64,000 nucleotides of DNA from Leishmania infantum JPCM5. Lineage: Eukaryota; Euglenozoa; Kinetoplastea; Trypanosomatida; Trypanosomatidae. Every line of letters starts with the position of its first letter. Within the stretch, counting starts at the first letter, position 1. The stretch spans positions 634,904 to 698,903 of the forward strand of contig NC_009400.2 of the NCBI RefSeq assembly GCF_000002875.2, read 5' to 3'. Shown in pieces: positions 41,101 to 50,718 of the stretch. The notes beneath the pieces were generated by a model. That model did no database searches and was not told the origin of the DNA. It saw nothing but the letters and a program-made list of their open reading frames with translations. A program made the position numbers and the translations under genes.

Positions 41101-43583
41101 GCATCGCACTAGCGGCGCAACACTACGCCATGCGCAGCTTCTCGCGGCCGCTGATCTGCGCCTCCGCCCTCTTTTCGAAAGAGCAGCGACACTGGAATTC
41201 AGAGCTGCAGCACTCTTGCCTCTTTGCGATCTGGTGGGAGCATGTGGAGCAGCAGGTGCAACTCGATGAGCGGCAGAGGCTCGTAGCGGAGTTTGAGGCG
41301 GCCGCGAGGTCATGCCTGCGGGGAATGCGTAGCGGCACTGTTTCCGGTGTGCGGGTCCCGGGGTGCAGCACGTCGTTTGTGATGCAGAACATGGTATTCA
41401 CGCAGGTTCCAGCGGGCCATCGACTCTCTGCGCTGCAGCTGCGATTGACTCAACACCTGCGCTGCAACTCTCCATGCCTCCTGACGGTGCCGCTGAGCAT
41501 CTTGGTCGAGTTCGCCGACTGCGCCTACTACGCTGAGGCGCTCATCCCTCTGCACCATCGCCCGCGCATTGCTTTCACCGTTGATGGCCACAGCAGTGGC
41601 CCACACGCCGCCACAGCGAGGTCAATCGTGAGCTACATGATGCGCCAGTACCGCGACGCCGGCCTGACGACGTACCGTGCCGACAACTGCCAATGTGTCG
41701 AGATCGTGTCTGGTGCCGATGGGCTTCTTTACCTCACCAATTCTCTGGGCCTGGTCAGCTCACTAGTGCATCAGCAGCCAACGATGGATGTGCCAACGCT
41801 GGCGTTGCCGCTCAGCATCTTCTTCCTCGCCCGGGAGAAATGCAACGCCGGAAACGCGAAGGAGGCGGTCGATATGCTGGAGCGTGCGCTGCTTTCGCAA
41901 GGCTCAGACGAGTACGGACTCTTGGGCATCTACTTCCTCTCCTACCTTGCCTCGGCGCGCTTCGCCAGCGGAGACGACCTCGACGGAGCCACGCGTCTCT
42001 TCCAGCGGTGCTCGACGGGACTCGAGGAAAACACCGCAGCTTTCCTCGCTGCGCACATACTTTACACGGAGGGCCGCGCGTGGCTCAGCCGCGGCGACAC
42101 GACAGCTGCTTTGGGTCCGCTGCTGCGCTCGCTAAACATCTACGCCGAGCGCATCCGCCTGCACGCCTACTACGGCGCCTTCTGCATCTTCGAAGTCGCC
42201 CTCTGGGTGCTGCGGACCAACGTAGTGTGGGGGTCAAAGGTGGATGTGGCGGTGCTGCACTGCGTCGCTCACGCCGTAGAGTTCGGCGAGCCGACACTGT
42301 CTCTCTTCTTAACCTGCGGGCGTTTTATCTTGTACACGCAAAAGGTGGGTGACACCGCCATGTCGCAGCAGCTGATCCATCTACGCGATTCCCGGGCGAG
42401 GGAGCTGCAGCCCGTTGAGCTGGACCGGTACTTGCACGTGCTCCTACAGCGCAGCGAAAGCCTGCAGCGGCTCGGTGGCAACGAGAGCTACAGCAACTGC
42501 GTCTTCGTGCACCAGACGGCGATCCACATGGCAGAAGCCGCACACAGCGAGTCACGGATGCTTGGCGTGCTGCTTACCAGCTATGGACTGCTGCTGACGA
42601 AAATGAGCAGGCTGAAGGAAGCGCGGCGCGTGCTCAGCCGCGCCAACGCGGTTCTTCTCAAGACGGTGGCTCCAACCAGCCCGGAGGCGATGACGTGGCG
42701 CAAGAACAACCGGACCCTCAAGCACCGGATGCAAGACAACGCAGTCGCTGTAATACGACGCGCTGTGCGCCTCTGGAAAGAGCGGCGGCGACTCGAGCGG
42801 GATATGCGCGCAGAGAATCCGGCGGCGTACCAGGCTTTGCAGGCAGTGCGCTTCATGCGGCGAATCAAGAGTCTCGTCGTTTCTGAGGCAACCGCCCGCG
42901 TACTCATCGCGGACTCGCACGCCGACGAATGCTACCGTTTACAGAAAAGGAAAGGACGTATGCGCAACGACGCAATGCTGAAGCAGACGTATGGTTCACG
43001 CGTGCAGATCTTCCTTGACAAACTCGGCACTGCCCTCATCGACGTTGATAATCTGGCGCTTGCGACAAAGGCAGTGATGGCTGGCGCCGCCAATAATATG
43101 CGTCAGTGCATGCTGTGCGCCTTCCTTGTGGCTAGCCACCGCATAGAGCGTCGTGGCGTCATCGGTAAATGGCGGGCTAGTCTCCTCGCGGTAAAACTAT
43201 GGCATCTGGAATACGTCGATGCAGTCATTCGCGTCGAGTTTTTTGGCGCTTTTCGCGCCTTCATGGGACGCTGCGTGGCAGCTGAGGAGCGCGCGTGGCG
43301 GCGCATCATTACAGGAAACCAAAAGAAGTCGAAACAAGAGCTGGGCAAGACGATTGGCCGGGCACTGCGTCGTAAGCCAAAGAGCATACCATTCATCGAT
43401 ATCTGTGCCGTTCTCCTTAACGAGGCCCGCAGGCGCGAGTGCATCCTCGCCCGAGAGGAAGAAGACTACCGCACGCTAATGGGCGTATTCACGCTCGGTC
43501 CCGAGGTCGATGATGACGAGGAGGTGGGCGTCGAGGCATCGCTGCAGTACACAGCGATGAACGCATTGACGGGAGGTATTTGA
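38130..43583 (+). CDS. CLU-domain protein 1: CLU, TPR-like repeats, IQ motifs, second partial CLU
   Basis: The 1817-aa product has a low-complexity Pro/Ser-rich head (1-150). A CLU (clustered mitochondria/TIF31-like) region begins at DWNTEFQWLWEQQ near residue 155, with SLPLTATFRYFGDVVTVAAA, DTRLYVVNCLGLLPP, LLHKSGLNVSLLGLV and VEVLARVVRR in the CLU order. TPR-like helices follow. IQ-like motifs lie near 938 (IVIIQRYWREYRSRAIL) and 967 (EVQRLGRAYLVRRALL), and another near residue 1540 (AVAVIRRAVRLWKERRRL). A second partial CLU block starts at HWNSELQHS near 1020, with LLTVPLSILVEFADCAYYAE and GADGLLYLTNSLGLV, then passes straight to TPR-like repeats. CLU proteins bind mRNA and affect mitochondrial distribution; function here is unknown. 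The IQ motifs suggest calmodulin or light-chain-like partners. Confidence 0.8.
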   Translation: METVRGTLAQNAATPTTPSDCATYRSLPSLKSNTPPPLRSDSARTKSTAGHGAKARIPSLHRGQNGPPAAMPGPFNKNSAPQAPVDAARSWRTSTGVPISFGEGAVARPGPQGPSPPRLRPSPSLRDTAIDTTFLTAHLPFLTAGADAIDRGSRDWNTEFQWLWEQQLHGEVWGYTGHQEMRDFLEEFEGFAKVLVESLWREGRLPPAVRPSSVTTMCARYGNVLVYAWPDGKLGMWMQRSFRVLMECCVPHLSLPLTATFRYFGDVVTVAAAISLERAGPAEYAGNGRSDSVMHVPLQELLGMTQDALNLLRGDPRGEATGGANDEATTPQQRKVRGIEVREGMDTRLYVVNCLGLLPPLFSTDGRVLTLRRWLHLIQHPPMPWASSVACADIYRREAAAAAQYLNSALQAPVEGRNTRLVQLLHKSGLNVSLLGLVAQTMLAAAKEDLDDTSELVLRLIAVEVLARVVRRSLVRSMGREGSARSLKAANSYLQRTASSLLRTSQERFEERLLPLVRDMFWLDEAMGTEPYVQLLKRTLQRQVVLITKRLCELCGLRVVRGSVAEIMCQPSHHNYSSFYSAEHQALIATLAQDESEYPPAFKTAYLLPLRIRFYCRGGRLAEAWREATQLVELRSRLTSERFLNAETWTTAALVAAQVGREEDSADLIEHATRVFFDIPAFLLQPTAPLVRMPSYLYFLQGQAHAKLAHGFICIQRQLFDEAEELFTAVLRLPDVLEDERQSHAAHFRQQAVVGLLRIAVHSEKAKVMQLDAQWSTELRSMAPSLQGARISELFGSLLFDRDMFPSAVARLWECLETTEQLLGATALRVGEVLNKLAYVYYRWDVQQYGLFCSCILHRAEAIMVERSGLYSPLHLSIAENIASVFILRGMFVAASQRLHLLSTLPPRYTGRLSREHPAIIRIAVIKAKLRREFGNIAIVIIQRYWREYRSRAILRDVCESSAQEVQRLGRAYLVRRALLHLCHGHATADGIALAAQHYAMRSFSRPLICASALFSKEQRHWNSELQHSCLFAIWWEHVEQQVQLDERQRLVAEFEAAARSCLRGMRSGTVSGVRVPGCSTSFVMQNMVFTQVPAGHRLSALQLRLTQHLRCNSPCLLTVPLSILVEFADCAYYAEALIPLHHRPRIAFTVDGHSSGPHAATARSIVSYMMRQYRDAGLTTYRADNCQCVEIVSGADGLLYLTNSLGLVSSLVHQQPTMDVPTLALPLSIFFLAREKCNAGNAKEAVDMLERALLSQGSDEYGLLGIYFLSYLASARFASGDDLDGATRLFQRCSTGLEENTAAFLAAHILYTEGRAWLSRGDTTAALGPLLRSLNIYAERIRLHAYYGAFCIFEVALWVLRTNVVWGSKVDVAVLHCVAHAVEFGEPTLSLFLTCGRFILYTQKVGDTAMSQQLIHLRDSRARELQPVELDRYLHVLLQRSESLQRLGGNESYSNCVFVHQTAIHMAEAAHSESRMLGVLLTSYGLLLTKMSRLKEARRVLSRANAVLLKTVAPTSPEAMTWRKNNRTLKHRMQDNAVAVIRRAVRLWKERRRLERDMRAENPAAYQALQAVRFMRRIKSLVVSEATARVLIADSHADECYRLQKRKGRMRNDAMLKQTYGSRVQIFLDKLGTALIDVDNLALATKAVMAGAANNMRQCMLCAFLVASHRIERRGVIGKWRASLLAVKLWHLEYVDAVIRVEFFGAFRAFMGRCVAAEERAWRRIITGNQKKSKQELGKTIGRALRRKPKSIPFIDICAVLLNEARRRECILAREEEDYRTLMGVFTLGPEVDDDEEVGVEASLQYTAMNALTGGI

Positions 43584-45810
43584 TAGCTTGTATGGTGCTT
43601 AGATCGTTACAGAACTTCGTTGTCTCGCCGCAGGATACGTGGCGACTGCCTCTCCGCCTTCCTCTACTCCCCTTTCACCTTCCCGTTCGCAGACGCGTTG
43701 AGTCGACGGTGCCGCGATGTTTGGTTGGCGTTTACACCACGAAAGGAGCACGCGCATCTTTTTATTGCTATTCTTTCGATGCGAGCAGCCGCCTCCATCT
43801 GTGCGGCCGTTTTCTCGGTTCTGTTCTACCGCAAACTCTTGCAGATAGCCCCTTACAGCAGATGCCGAGAGGAGCAGAATGCCAACACTGACAACACAGC
43901 AAGGCGCCGTGGGGCTTATGGCAGACACGCCTAGGCTGTGCGCACGGTACCGTTCACTGTTCTTCACCTTTTCAAACTGCCAAAGGCACGTGCATCCCTG
44001 ACGCGTAGCGGGGGAGGGGGTTATGAACTCAGTACGAGCTCATCATCGCCCCCTCTCCTTTCCGAGTTGATGGGCATAAAACGTTGCATTCACATGCACC
44101 CTCACTCTGGCAGGTGTTGCTCACACACATACACACACAACACGCATGAGCCCATTTCTCCCGGTGTTTTCACTCCTGTCGCACGTCGCTCTCATTCGAA
44201 CACACACCCACCGAAGCGTTCTCTCGTGCGCTTGCCTGTGTGTCTCTGTTTTTGTTCGTGTGCGGAAAGGGCCTCGGCACCATTTCAGGCACCTGCCAGC
44301 CGTCCACAGAGTGAGCGGCAGCGCAGAGACACACAGGAAGCAAACAAAAGAAGAAAACGAAAACGTGCACACCATCTCTCGCCTTTCTTGCGGCTGTGCC
44401 CGCGTGAGGCGTTGGCGAGAAGTATTGCACTTGTAAGGCTCCTAAAGAAGCTCTTGAGGCACCGCCCTTCGCGACTCTTTTTCTCGCTGTTTTTCTGTAT
44501 GCACTGCTGCCTCTCGCCCCCCACCTCCCCCACACACCGCCTCCACTTTCACACCTCCCTTCCTCCCTCCATCTGGAGGCCACCTCTGCCTTTCGACTTC
44601 ATCTTCCGTCCGTGGTACACAGCCACCATTGCGGACGCGTAGCACTCCTGGCTCCTTCACAGCTACCTTTTTCCGCCGTTTTTTTTTGTTCCCTTTAAGA
44701 GCGGAGTTTTACATTCATCGTAGACGCCTTTTCCCTCACTGTGGGGGGCCTTCGTCCTGCGGGTGAGCCGGATCTGAGTTTCCTCCCCCTCTCCCTCTCT
44801 CCTTCCGCGACACGTGCAAACGGAAAGACTCTCGCTGCTCTCTGCTTTATTCTTTCTTTTCCTTCTGCTCATCGGCGTCCTCCGTTCCCCGTGTACATTT
44901 TTTCCCCTGTACGCGTGCGCGCTCTCTCTTTCCCTTCCCCCTCTCCTCTTGTACATCATCGTTGCTTTATTGTATGTGCGTTCGTCCGGCTACTCTCACT
45001 CTCCGTTTTTCTGTTGTATGTCTTCCCCATTTCTGTTTTCTTTGGTAGCTGGTTACTCGACCCTTGCGTGTGCGTTGTGTGTCTTCTGTGAGCTTGCCGG
45101 TGCGTGTGGTCCTGCTTATTATTGTTGTCGCCCCCCTCCTTTGCTCAGTAGCTCTTCAGGACGTCGTCTGTGGCCACACCGTCTCGCTCTCTCTCCTCTC
45201 GCCATTCCGACGTGCCTACACGTCTGCGTAGGTGTGCACCTCTGGGCACACTCACTCCCGTGCACCGTTGCTCTCACTCTCCCCATCTCTTTTTTCTACA
45301 TACACAGACGCACGTGTACATGAACGCCCGTGCAGTCGCCTGTCACAGGGCACCCTGCAAGGAGTACGGTAGTGCATCTTTTACTTTCTTTCCGTCTTGC
45401 CCCTCGGTGTGTGCAGCTGTGCCAACATCGCTGCCTTTCCGTTGACACTCTTAACTCCCCACAACTCTGCCGCTCGATTGTGAGGGCGTCTACGACGGGA
45501 CACTCCTTACCTCCCTCGCTGTCGCTTCTTTCGTCGTTGTGCCTACATCTCCTCTCGCTTTCCGCCTTTTTGGAGGTCGCTTTACCTCCCGCCGCCCGAG
45601 CACTCTCTTGTGCTCCCCCTTTCAACTGCCATCTCATATCTCGAGCGCGCTCACGCCTCTGCCTTTCTCTCTTTCTCTCGGACTCCGCGGATCGTGCACA
45701 TCAACCCAAATAACAGAGAGGAAGGAAACATCCACACTACCACCAAACAGCAGTCGCTCCGTGCGTGGAGGAAGAGAGGGGGCGTGTGTGAACGAAATAC
45801 GTTAGCGAGG
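43584..45810 (+). other. Intergenic/UTR, long pyrimidine-rich region
   Basis: About 2.2 kb without a gene. From about 44490 to 45670 the plus strand is dominated by C and T (repeated CTCTCT, TTTCCC patterns). The frame upstream of the next gene opens into this region but translates to low-complexity sequence. Confidence 0.65.
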
Positions 45811-47883
45811 ATGGATCGCGTGTACATCAAGTGCTGCAGCACCTTCTCCCTCGCTGCAACCAACTGGAATGAAGCGTATCAGTTGGCGCTGGAGATGGGT
45901 GACAGCACGATGCAGCTGGCGACAGCACGGCAGGACAAGCTGCGTCGAGTGGAGAAGGCCTTCGAAGAGGAGGTTGTGCAGGGCGCTGTGCGTATCGTAA
46001 CGATGGACCCCAACGCACCGCGATCAGTGCCCAAGGAGCTACTATGCTACCGCGACAAGAATGTCTTTTACCGCATTCTTCCAGATGGTCGCTCTGGCCG
46101 CAGCATCGTGGCCGCCTTGCGTGGCGTGTTGCAGAGCCGCAGCGCTCTGCTGACGGTGCCGCTCACGTCGGTCATTATTTATCGCGGCACCCCGGTGCTC
46201 GCCCAGGCGCTCGCGCCTTTGGGCGCGGAGCCGATGAAAATTTACGGCGATGGCGCAGAACCCAACCTGGAGGTGGCGGCTGAGGTGGAGATCATGGCAG
46301 ATGCGCTGAGGACGCCGCTGCCAGACGAAATCTTATGTGAGGTGTACCGCGGTCTCGACGGGCGCATGTACGTTACGAACACAAACGTCACGACAATCGC
46401 CTTGGACGACTCCATGCTCATCGGAGGCCCACTGAAACGACCTGAGATGCTCGCGCTGTGCCCGTGTGTCACCGCCACGTGCGAGGATACGCTGAACGTT
46501 CTACGCAACCCAGTTGTGATGGAGGCTCTTCGGCGTGTGCTGAACACCGCCGCGGACCAGCAGTGCCGCCACCTCAGCGAAACGCTGCACTTCTACGGGG
46601 TCAATTTGTGCTTGCTGAGGGGCGTGGTGGACGCCTTCGCGGAGCGGTACGGCGACGCCGCATATGATGTGCAGCACTTCACCGAAGTCGTTGCGCTTGA
46701 GATGATGGCGCGCACGATCAAGCAGGAATTCTACACGGAAGTGCAGGCGAAGCGGCTTGGCATTGACGTGGTCGGCATCAACAAGTGCTACGCGCTGAAC
46801 CTCCGTGCGGCGCTACACTCGGAGCGGGAAGATAGATTTATTCAATTAGTGCTTCTCAAATACGCCATCCACAACGAAGGCGGGAGAGCAGACGGTTTCA
46901 TAGAGACTCTGCTGACAGTGCGTCGCGATCATCGCAGCGCGCTCGTGAAGCGCGTTTCCTGGCTGATAGGAGTCCGCTCCGCTCCCGCGGCTGAAGGGGC
47001 TGAGAATGAGCGAACGGTGGTGTGGGCCCCTCTCATAGCCGGACGCATCACGCCGCACCTGTGCGATCCAACGCTCATGTGCTCCCTCGAGCCCCTGTAT
47101 CGCAGCCTGCCGTCGTGCGAGGCGCACTACTTCGCCCACTGCTATCCGCTTCAGGTTAAAGTAGCCCTGTGGCAGGACCGCGTCGGCGACGGGCTTAACC
47201 TCGCCCGCACCGCAGCGGAGCAGGCCAGAGCGCGTTACGGAGACGTCTCACTCCGCGCCGTGCAGGCGCAGCGCACCTTCATGAGGCTTCTCTTCACAGT
47301 GCCGTCTCTGGAAAATGTGCGGGAGGCGTATGGCATGGTGACTTCCATCCTTGAGGTGCTCGAGAACTGCGCAGGGCCCATCACAAGAGCCAAGTGCCAC
47401 ATCGAAGTCGGTTGCTGCCTCCTGTCCGCCTCCGCCGTAATGGACGTCGTCGGCGAGGCGGCTCGACACTTTCGGGCAGCGGGGCAGCTGCTGCCAGCCT
47501 CGCTCCGAAGTTCCAGCGGAGCCTGGCTCTACCTACAGCCGAGCCTCGGCCTTGTGCGGTGCCGCCAGCTGGACCAGAAGAGTGGGCTGGTGCCTCTCAA
47601 GGCGCTTGTAACTGACGCCATGTACTTCTCTCGCGTTGTTACGCCAGCCGACTACTGCACGGAGTACTTGTGGGAGCTAGGGATGGAGCTGGCGGCGGCG
47701 CGGCACTATGCGGAGTCTACACACATTTTGACGGCGGCGTATCGCATGGCAAAGCGCACACAGCGCACGCAGCTGGATGTTGACAGGCTTCGCAGCGACG
47801 CTATAAGCGCTTACAGCGTGTGCGATCCTGAAAAGTACGCCGCCTACTGCAACGCAATCTCTGAGAGAGCGCGCGTCGCCTAG
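45811..47883 (+). CDS. CLU-domain protein 2, minimal form
   Basis: The 690-aa product starts MDRVYIKCC and enters the CLU region at NWNEAYQLALEMGDS (about residue 18). It keeps the series KNVFYRILPDGRSGRSIVAA, VIIYRGTPVLAQALAPLG, YRGLDGRMYVTNTN, LHFYGVNLCLLRGVVDAFAE and LEMMARTIKQEFYTEVQAK (roughly 75-320). TPR-like helical repeats fill the rest, for instance FAHCYPLQVKVALWQDRV onward. It lacks the head, IQ motifs, second CLU block and long tail of its two neighbours, so it is the simplest of the three. It is clearly closer to the third paralogue than to the first in these motifs. ATG 45811 is preferred because the in-frame upstream extension is UTR-like. Confidence 0.8.
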   Translation: MDRVYIKCCSTFSLAATNWNEAYQLALEMGDSTMQLATARQDKLRRVEKAFEEEVVQGAVRIVTMDPNAPRSVPKELLCYRDKNVFYRILPDGRSGRSIVAALRGVLQSRSALLTVPLTSVIIYRGTPVLAQALAPLGAEPMKIYGDGAEPNLEVAAEVEIMADALRTPLPDEILCEVYRGLDGRMYVTNTNVTTIALDDSMLIGGPLKRPEMLALCPCVTATCEDTLNVLRNPVVMEALRRVLNTAADQQCRHLSETLHFYGVNLCLLRGVVDAFAERYGDAAYDVQHFTEVVALEMMARTIKQEFYTEVQAKRLGIDVVGINKCYALNLRAALHSEREDRFIQLVLLKYAIHNEGGRADGFIETLLTVRRDHRSALVKRVSWLIGVRSAPAAEGAENERTVVWAPLIAGRITPHLCDPTLMCSLEPLYRSLPSCEAHYFAHCYPLQVKVALWQDRVGDGLNLARTAAEQARARYGDVSLRAVQAQRTFMRLLFTVPSLENVREAYGMVTSILEVLENCAGPITRAKCHIEVGCCLLSASAVMDVVGEAARHFRAAGQLLPASLRSSSGAWLYLQPSLGLVRCRQLDQKSGLVPLKALVTDAMYFSRVVTPADYCTEYLWELGMELAAARHYAESTHILTAAYRMAKRTQRTQLDVDRLRSDAISAYSVCDPEKYAAYCNAISERARVA

Positions 47884-50718
47884 GGTAGATGAGCGCAGGA
47901 GACGGGAAGGTCTGAAGCGTGCCATTGCTGCACCTCACCATTCCTCGTTGCTTGACGATTCCGCAGATCAACACGCTTCGCCTTTCCTCTCTTTCGCTCT
48001 GATGTCTCTGTCTATGCGGTGCTCCGCCTGTGTCTGTGCCTGTGGCGTTGGTTGTGGAACAGCTTCTCCCCCACTCTCTCTTTGCCAGTGCACCGTGCAA
48101 TGGACGCCCTCCCTCCCTTGTTGCGGCCGTCACTCCTTATGGTTCTCTTTGTGCGCCGGTGAGTGTTGCCGGATGGGGTGGATGCCAAGACTTCGTTCTT
48201 CGCCTTTTTTTTCGTTCTGCGTTCAGTGCGTGAGGGAGGGCTGTCGGGGCTCTTGCATCCCCTCGTCGGCTCCGCCACATACCGGAAGGGGAGGGGGGCG
48301 CCTGCTGAAAGAAAAAGGCAGAGCAGCGGCAATAAGGAAGCCAGGCGGCGACCTGGAGTGTGAGAGTGCGAGAACAAGCTGCACGCGAGTGTGCCAATGC
48401 GCGACAACTTCGAGGTATGATAGAGGTGTTGGGAGGTGGCAGTCGTCAACTCCCTTTTTCTGTTTTTTTTTTTGTCTCTCTGCCTGTTCACAGCGGGCGC
48501 AGCGGTGCTGATTCTTCGAGAAGGCACCACCGTATATATTCGTGCTCGGCCCTTCCGTTTGGATCACGTATTGTTTTCACATGGAAAAGCGGAGAAGCCC
48601 TACTCGCATGTCGTCTCTCATTTTGCTTTTTTTGTCTTTTTTCAAGATGCCCGTTTTGCTGCCGTGCAACACGGGCTCAAACGCCGCCCCAGCCGGAATG
48701 CCGCAGGCCCCCATCGCCTGGTGCGGTGCAGCGGGAGACACGCGTTAGAATGCTGCCGGCCCAGTCATCTGAGAGCGCGGCCCCTGCACCAAACTCTACC
48801 CAGCTCCGCTTCGCACGTCGCCTCACAGCCGCCCACATCATGCCGGTCCCCACCCCAGGTGCATGCAGCTCGGGGTGGCTCTCAGGCTCCGCACCACCAG
48901 CAAAGGCAGTGTGAGGGCCGGGGGAGCCGCGTCCGAGCCACGCTGACACCCCGCCCTCCGCGTGGACGGCACTAGTGTGTCTACTGCCGCAGGTCTCTCC
49001 GACGCAACGCCATCCACGATCTGGCACGGCCGACATCAGTAGCGATAGGTCGCCCTGACCTCCCTGTGGTGTAGGCACTCGGCCCTGTCACCGCCAGGGG
49101 TGGCTCGGCATTTCGCGGGGGCTGCATGGCTGCCGGGCTTCCCACCACGGAGGGTGCACCGGGCCCTGATAGCATGCTGAGGTGCCCCGTAGTCATTGGG
49201 GCGTATGTGTTTTCACAGCAAACGAACACAGAGTGAATTACCAGCGAGGACTTTATTTCGTGGTGGAGGCTTCTCAGATCAGTGTGAGTACACGGTGCTT
49301 TTGAAAGTGACTGCGAGACTGCGCTAGGGTAGGCGTGACCCCCGTTCAGACCTTCCTCTGCATGGCTCTCTCCTTTCACCCATTATGTACAACAGCTCTT
49401 TTCTCTCTGCTTCTCTCCCATCTGCGCGTAACTCCTTGCTGGGCTCTTTCACGCATCGCACACCCTCGAAAGGAGCGGTATCCATATCTGCACAAGCAAC
49501 CACCACCAAGAAGAGTACACCTTGCAAGTAGTCCTTTCGCACAGCCAATATACACCCCCACGCTCCCACATACCTTTGATCGCCGCTTTCTGTATCTCTC
49601 TCTTGCCGTACTGCGCTCTCCCCGCGGCGGAGACGCTTCGGCCTTCTCCGTTTGTACTTCAGCCATTGCGACATCAAAGCGCTCCTGCCCTCGCGCTCTT
49701 TCGTTCACCTTGCACACCAACTGCGCACGAGCCCTCCGTGCGCTCAACAAGGCGGACGTCGGCTCTCCCCCGCACTCCTCAGCTGACCTCTCGTGGCTTC
49801 TTCTTCGCCTTTTAGATAGTCCATTCCCAAACCTCTTTGCTCTCGCGTAGTGCTCTGTACTGGTGCTCACTGTCTGTTTGCGGCCTGCCTCTCCCTCCAT
49901 ATCCGTCTCATCATCCACCCTCTCTCTCTCCGCTGTCAAGTACGTTCGTGGTCCATCTCTTCGCCTGTTCATCCCTCCGTCCTTTGCTCGCCTTTCTACT
50001 CGCGTTTTGGGTTTTTTTTCCGCTGCTTTCTTTTTTTTTTTCAACTCCACTCAGCTGTGTGTGTGCCTCTGTCTGTCTTTCTGCACACCTGCCTGTGCCC
50101 GTGTGCTTCATCCGCTGATTGGCGGCTTAATTCTCGGGCGTGCTGCCAACATTGCCTCGTCGACTCCTTCATACGTGCTTTTGCTTTCCTTGTCCTTTCG
50201 CACCGGATTCAGCCGTCTCTTGGTACATACGCACCCAACTGGACTCACAACGTGACGGCAGCTGCAGGGGAGAGAAGGAAAAGCACAAGCAAAGCCAAAG
50301 GGTCCTGGCTCACATCTCCGTTTTCCAAGACGTCGCGGTGCTGTTTAGCACTGAAGTAGGTGAGGCCTTCATTGGCGCTTACAAATACGCCGTCACTCAC
50401 ACTCGCCTGCGACAGACGCCGAGCGCGTCCATTGCGGTAGCTCCAGCGTCGCCTCTTCTTTTTTTTTGCCCCATTCTTTCTTTCGTGTTGTGACCGGCTT
50501 ACCTTTCTCCTCGAATTCTCCGTTGATCACCGCCCCCACCCCCCCTCTCTCTCACCCTCTTTGCTTTTCCGCCCGTCGCATCCCTCAGCTGGTTAGCCGC
50601 CTTTTTGCTAGTCGCCACAGGGGGCTTTGCTTGCACGTCCGCATCTTCTTGGCATCTCCTGCGCTGGAGGTTGCGCGTTTGCGCGTGTGGCGGTTGCTCT
50701 CTGTGTGGTAGCGAAGCC
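47884..50718 (+). other. Intergenic/UTR with SIDER2-like element and pyrimidine-rich leader
   Basis: About 2.8 kb without a gene. The SIDER2-like segment lies in the middle, in what is probably the 3' UTR of CLU protein 2. From about 49330 to 50660 the plus strand is again C/T-rich, forming the leader side of the third CLU gene. Confidence 0.65.
48660..49235. mobile_element. SIDER2-like degenerate retroposon remnant
   Basis: This GC-rich, non-C/T-biased block differs from its flanks. It contains strings I recognise as typical of Leishmania SIDER2 3' UTR elements, such as GCACCACCAGCAAAGGCAGT (48889-48908), CACCCCGCCCTCCGCGTGGA, CTACTGCCGCAGGTCTCTC and CCTGACCTCCCTGTGGTGTA. SIDER2 elements are degenerate non-coding retroposons about 0.5 kb long that can lower mRNA stability. 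The position downstream of a gene fits a 3' UTR. Edges and orientation are approximate, and the recognition is from memory. Confidence 0.6.

Noticed and set aside
45610..45810. N-terminal extension of CLU protein 2
   Set aside because: It translates the pyrimidine-rich leader; the CLU region begins shortly after ATG 45811.
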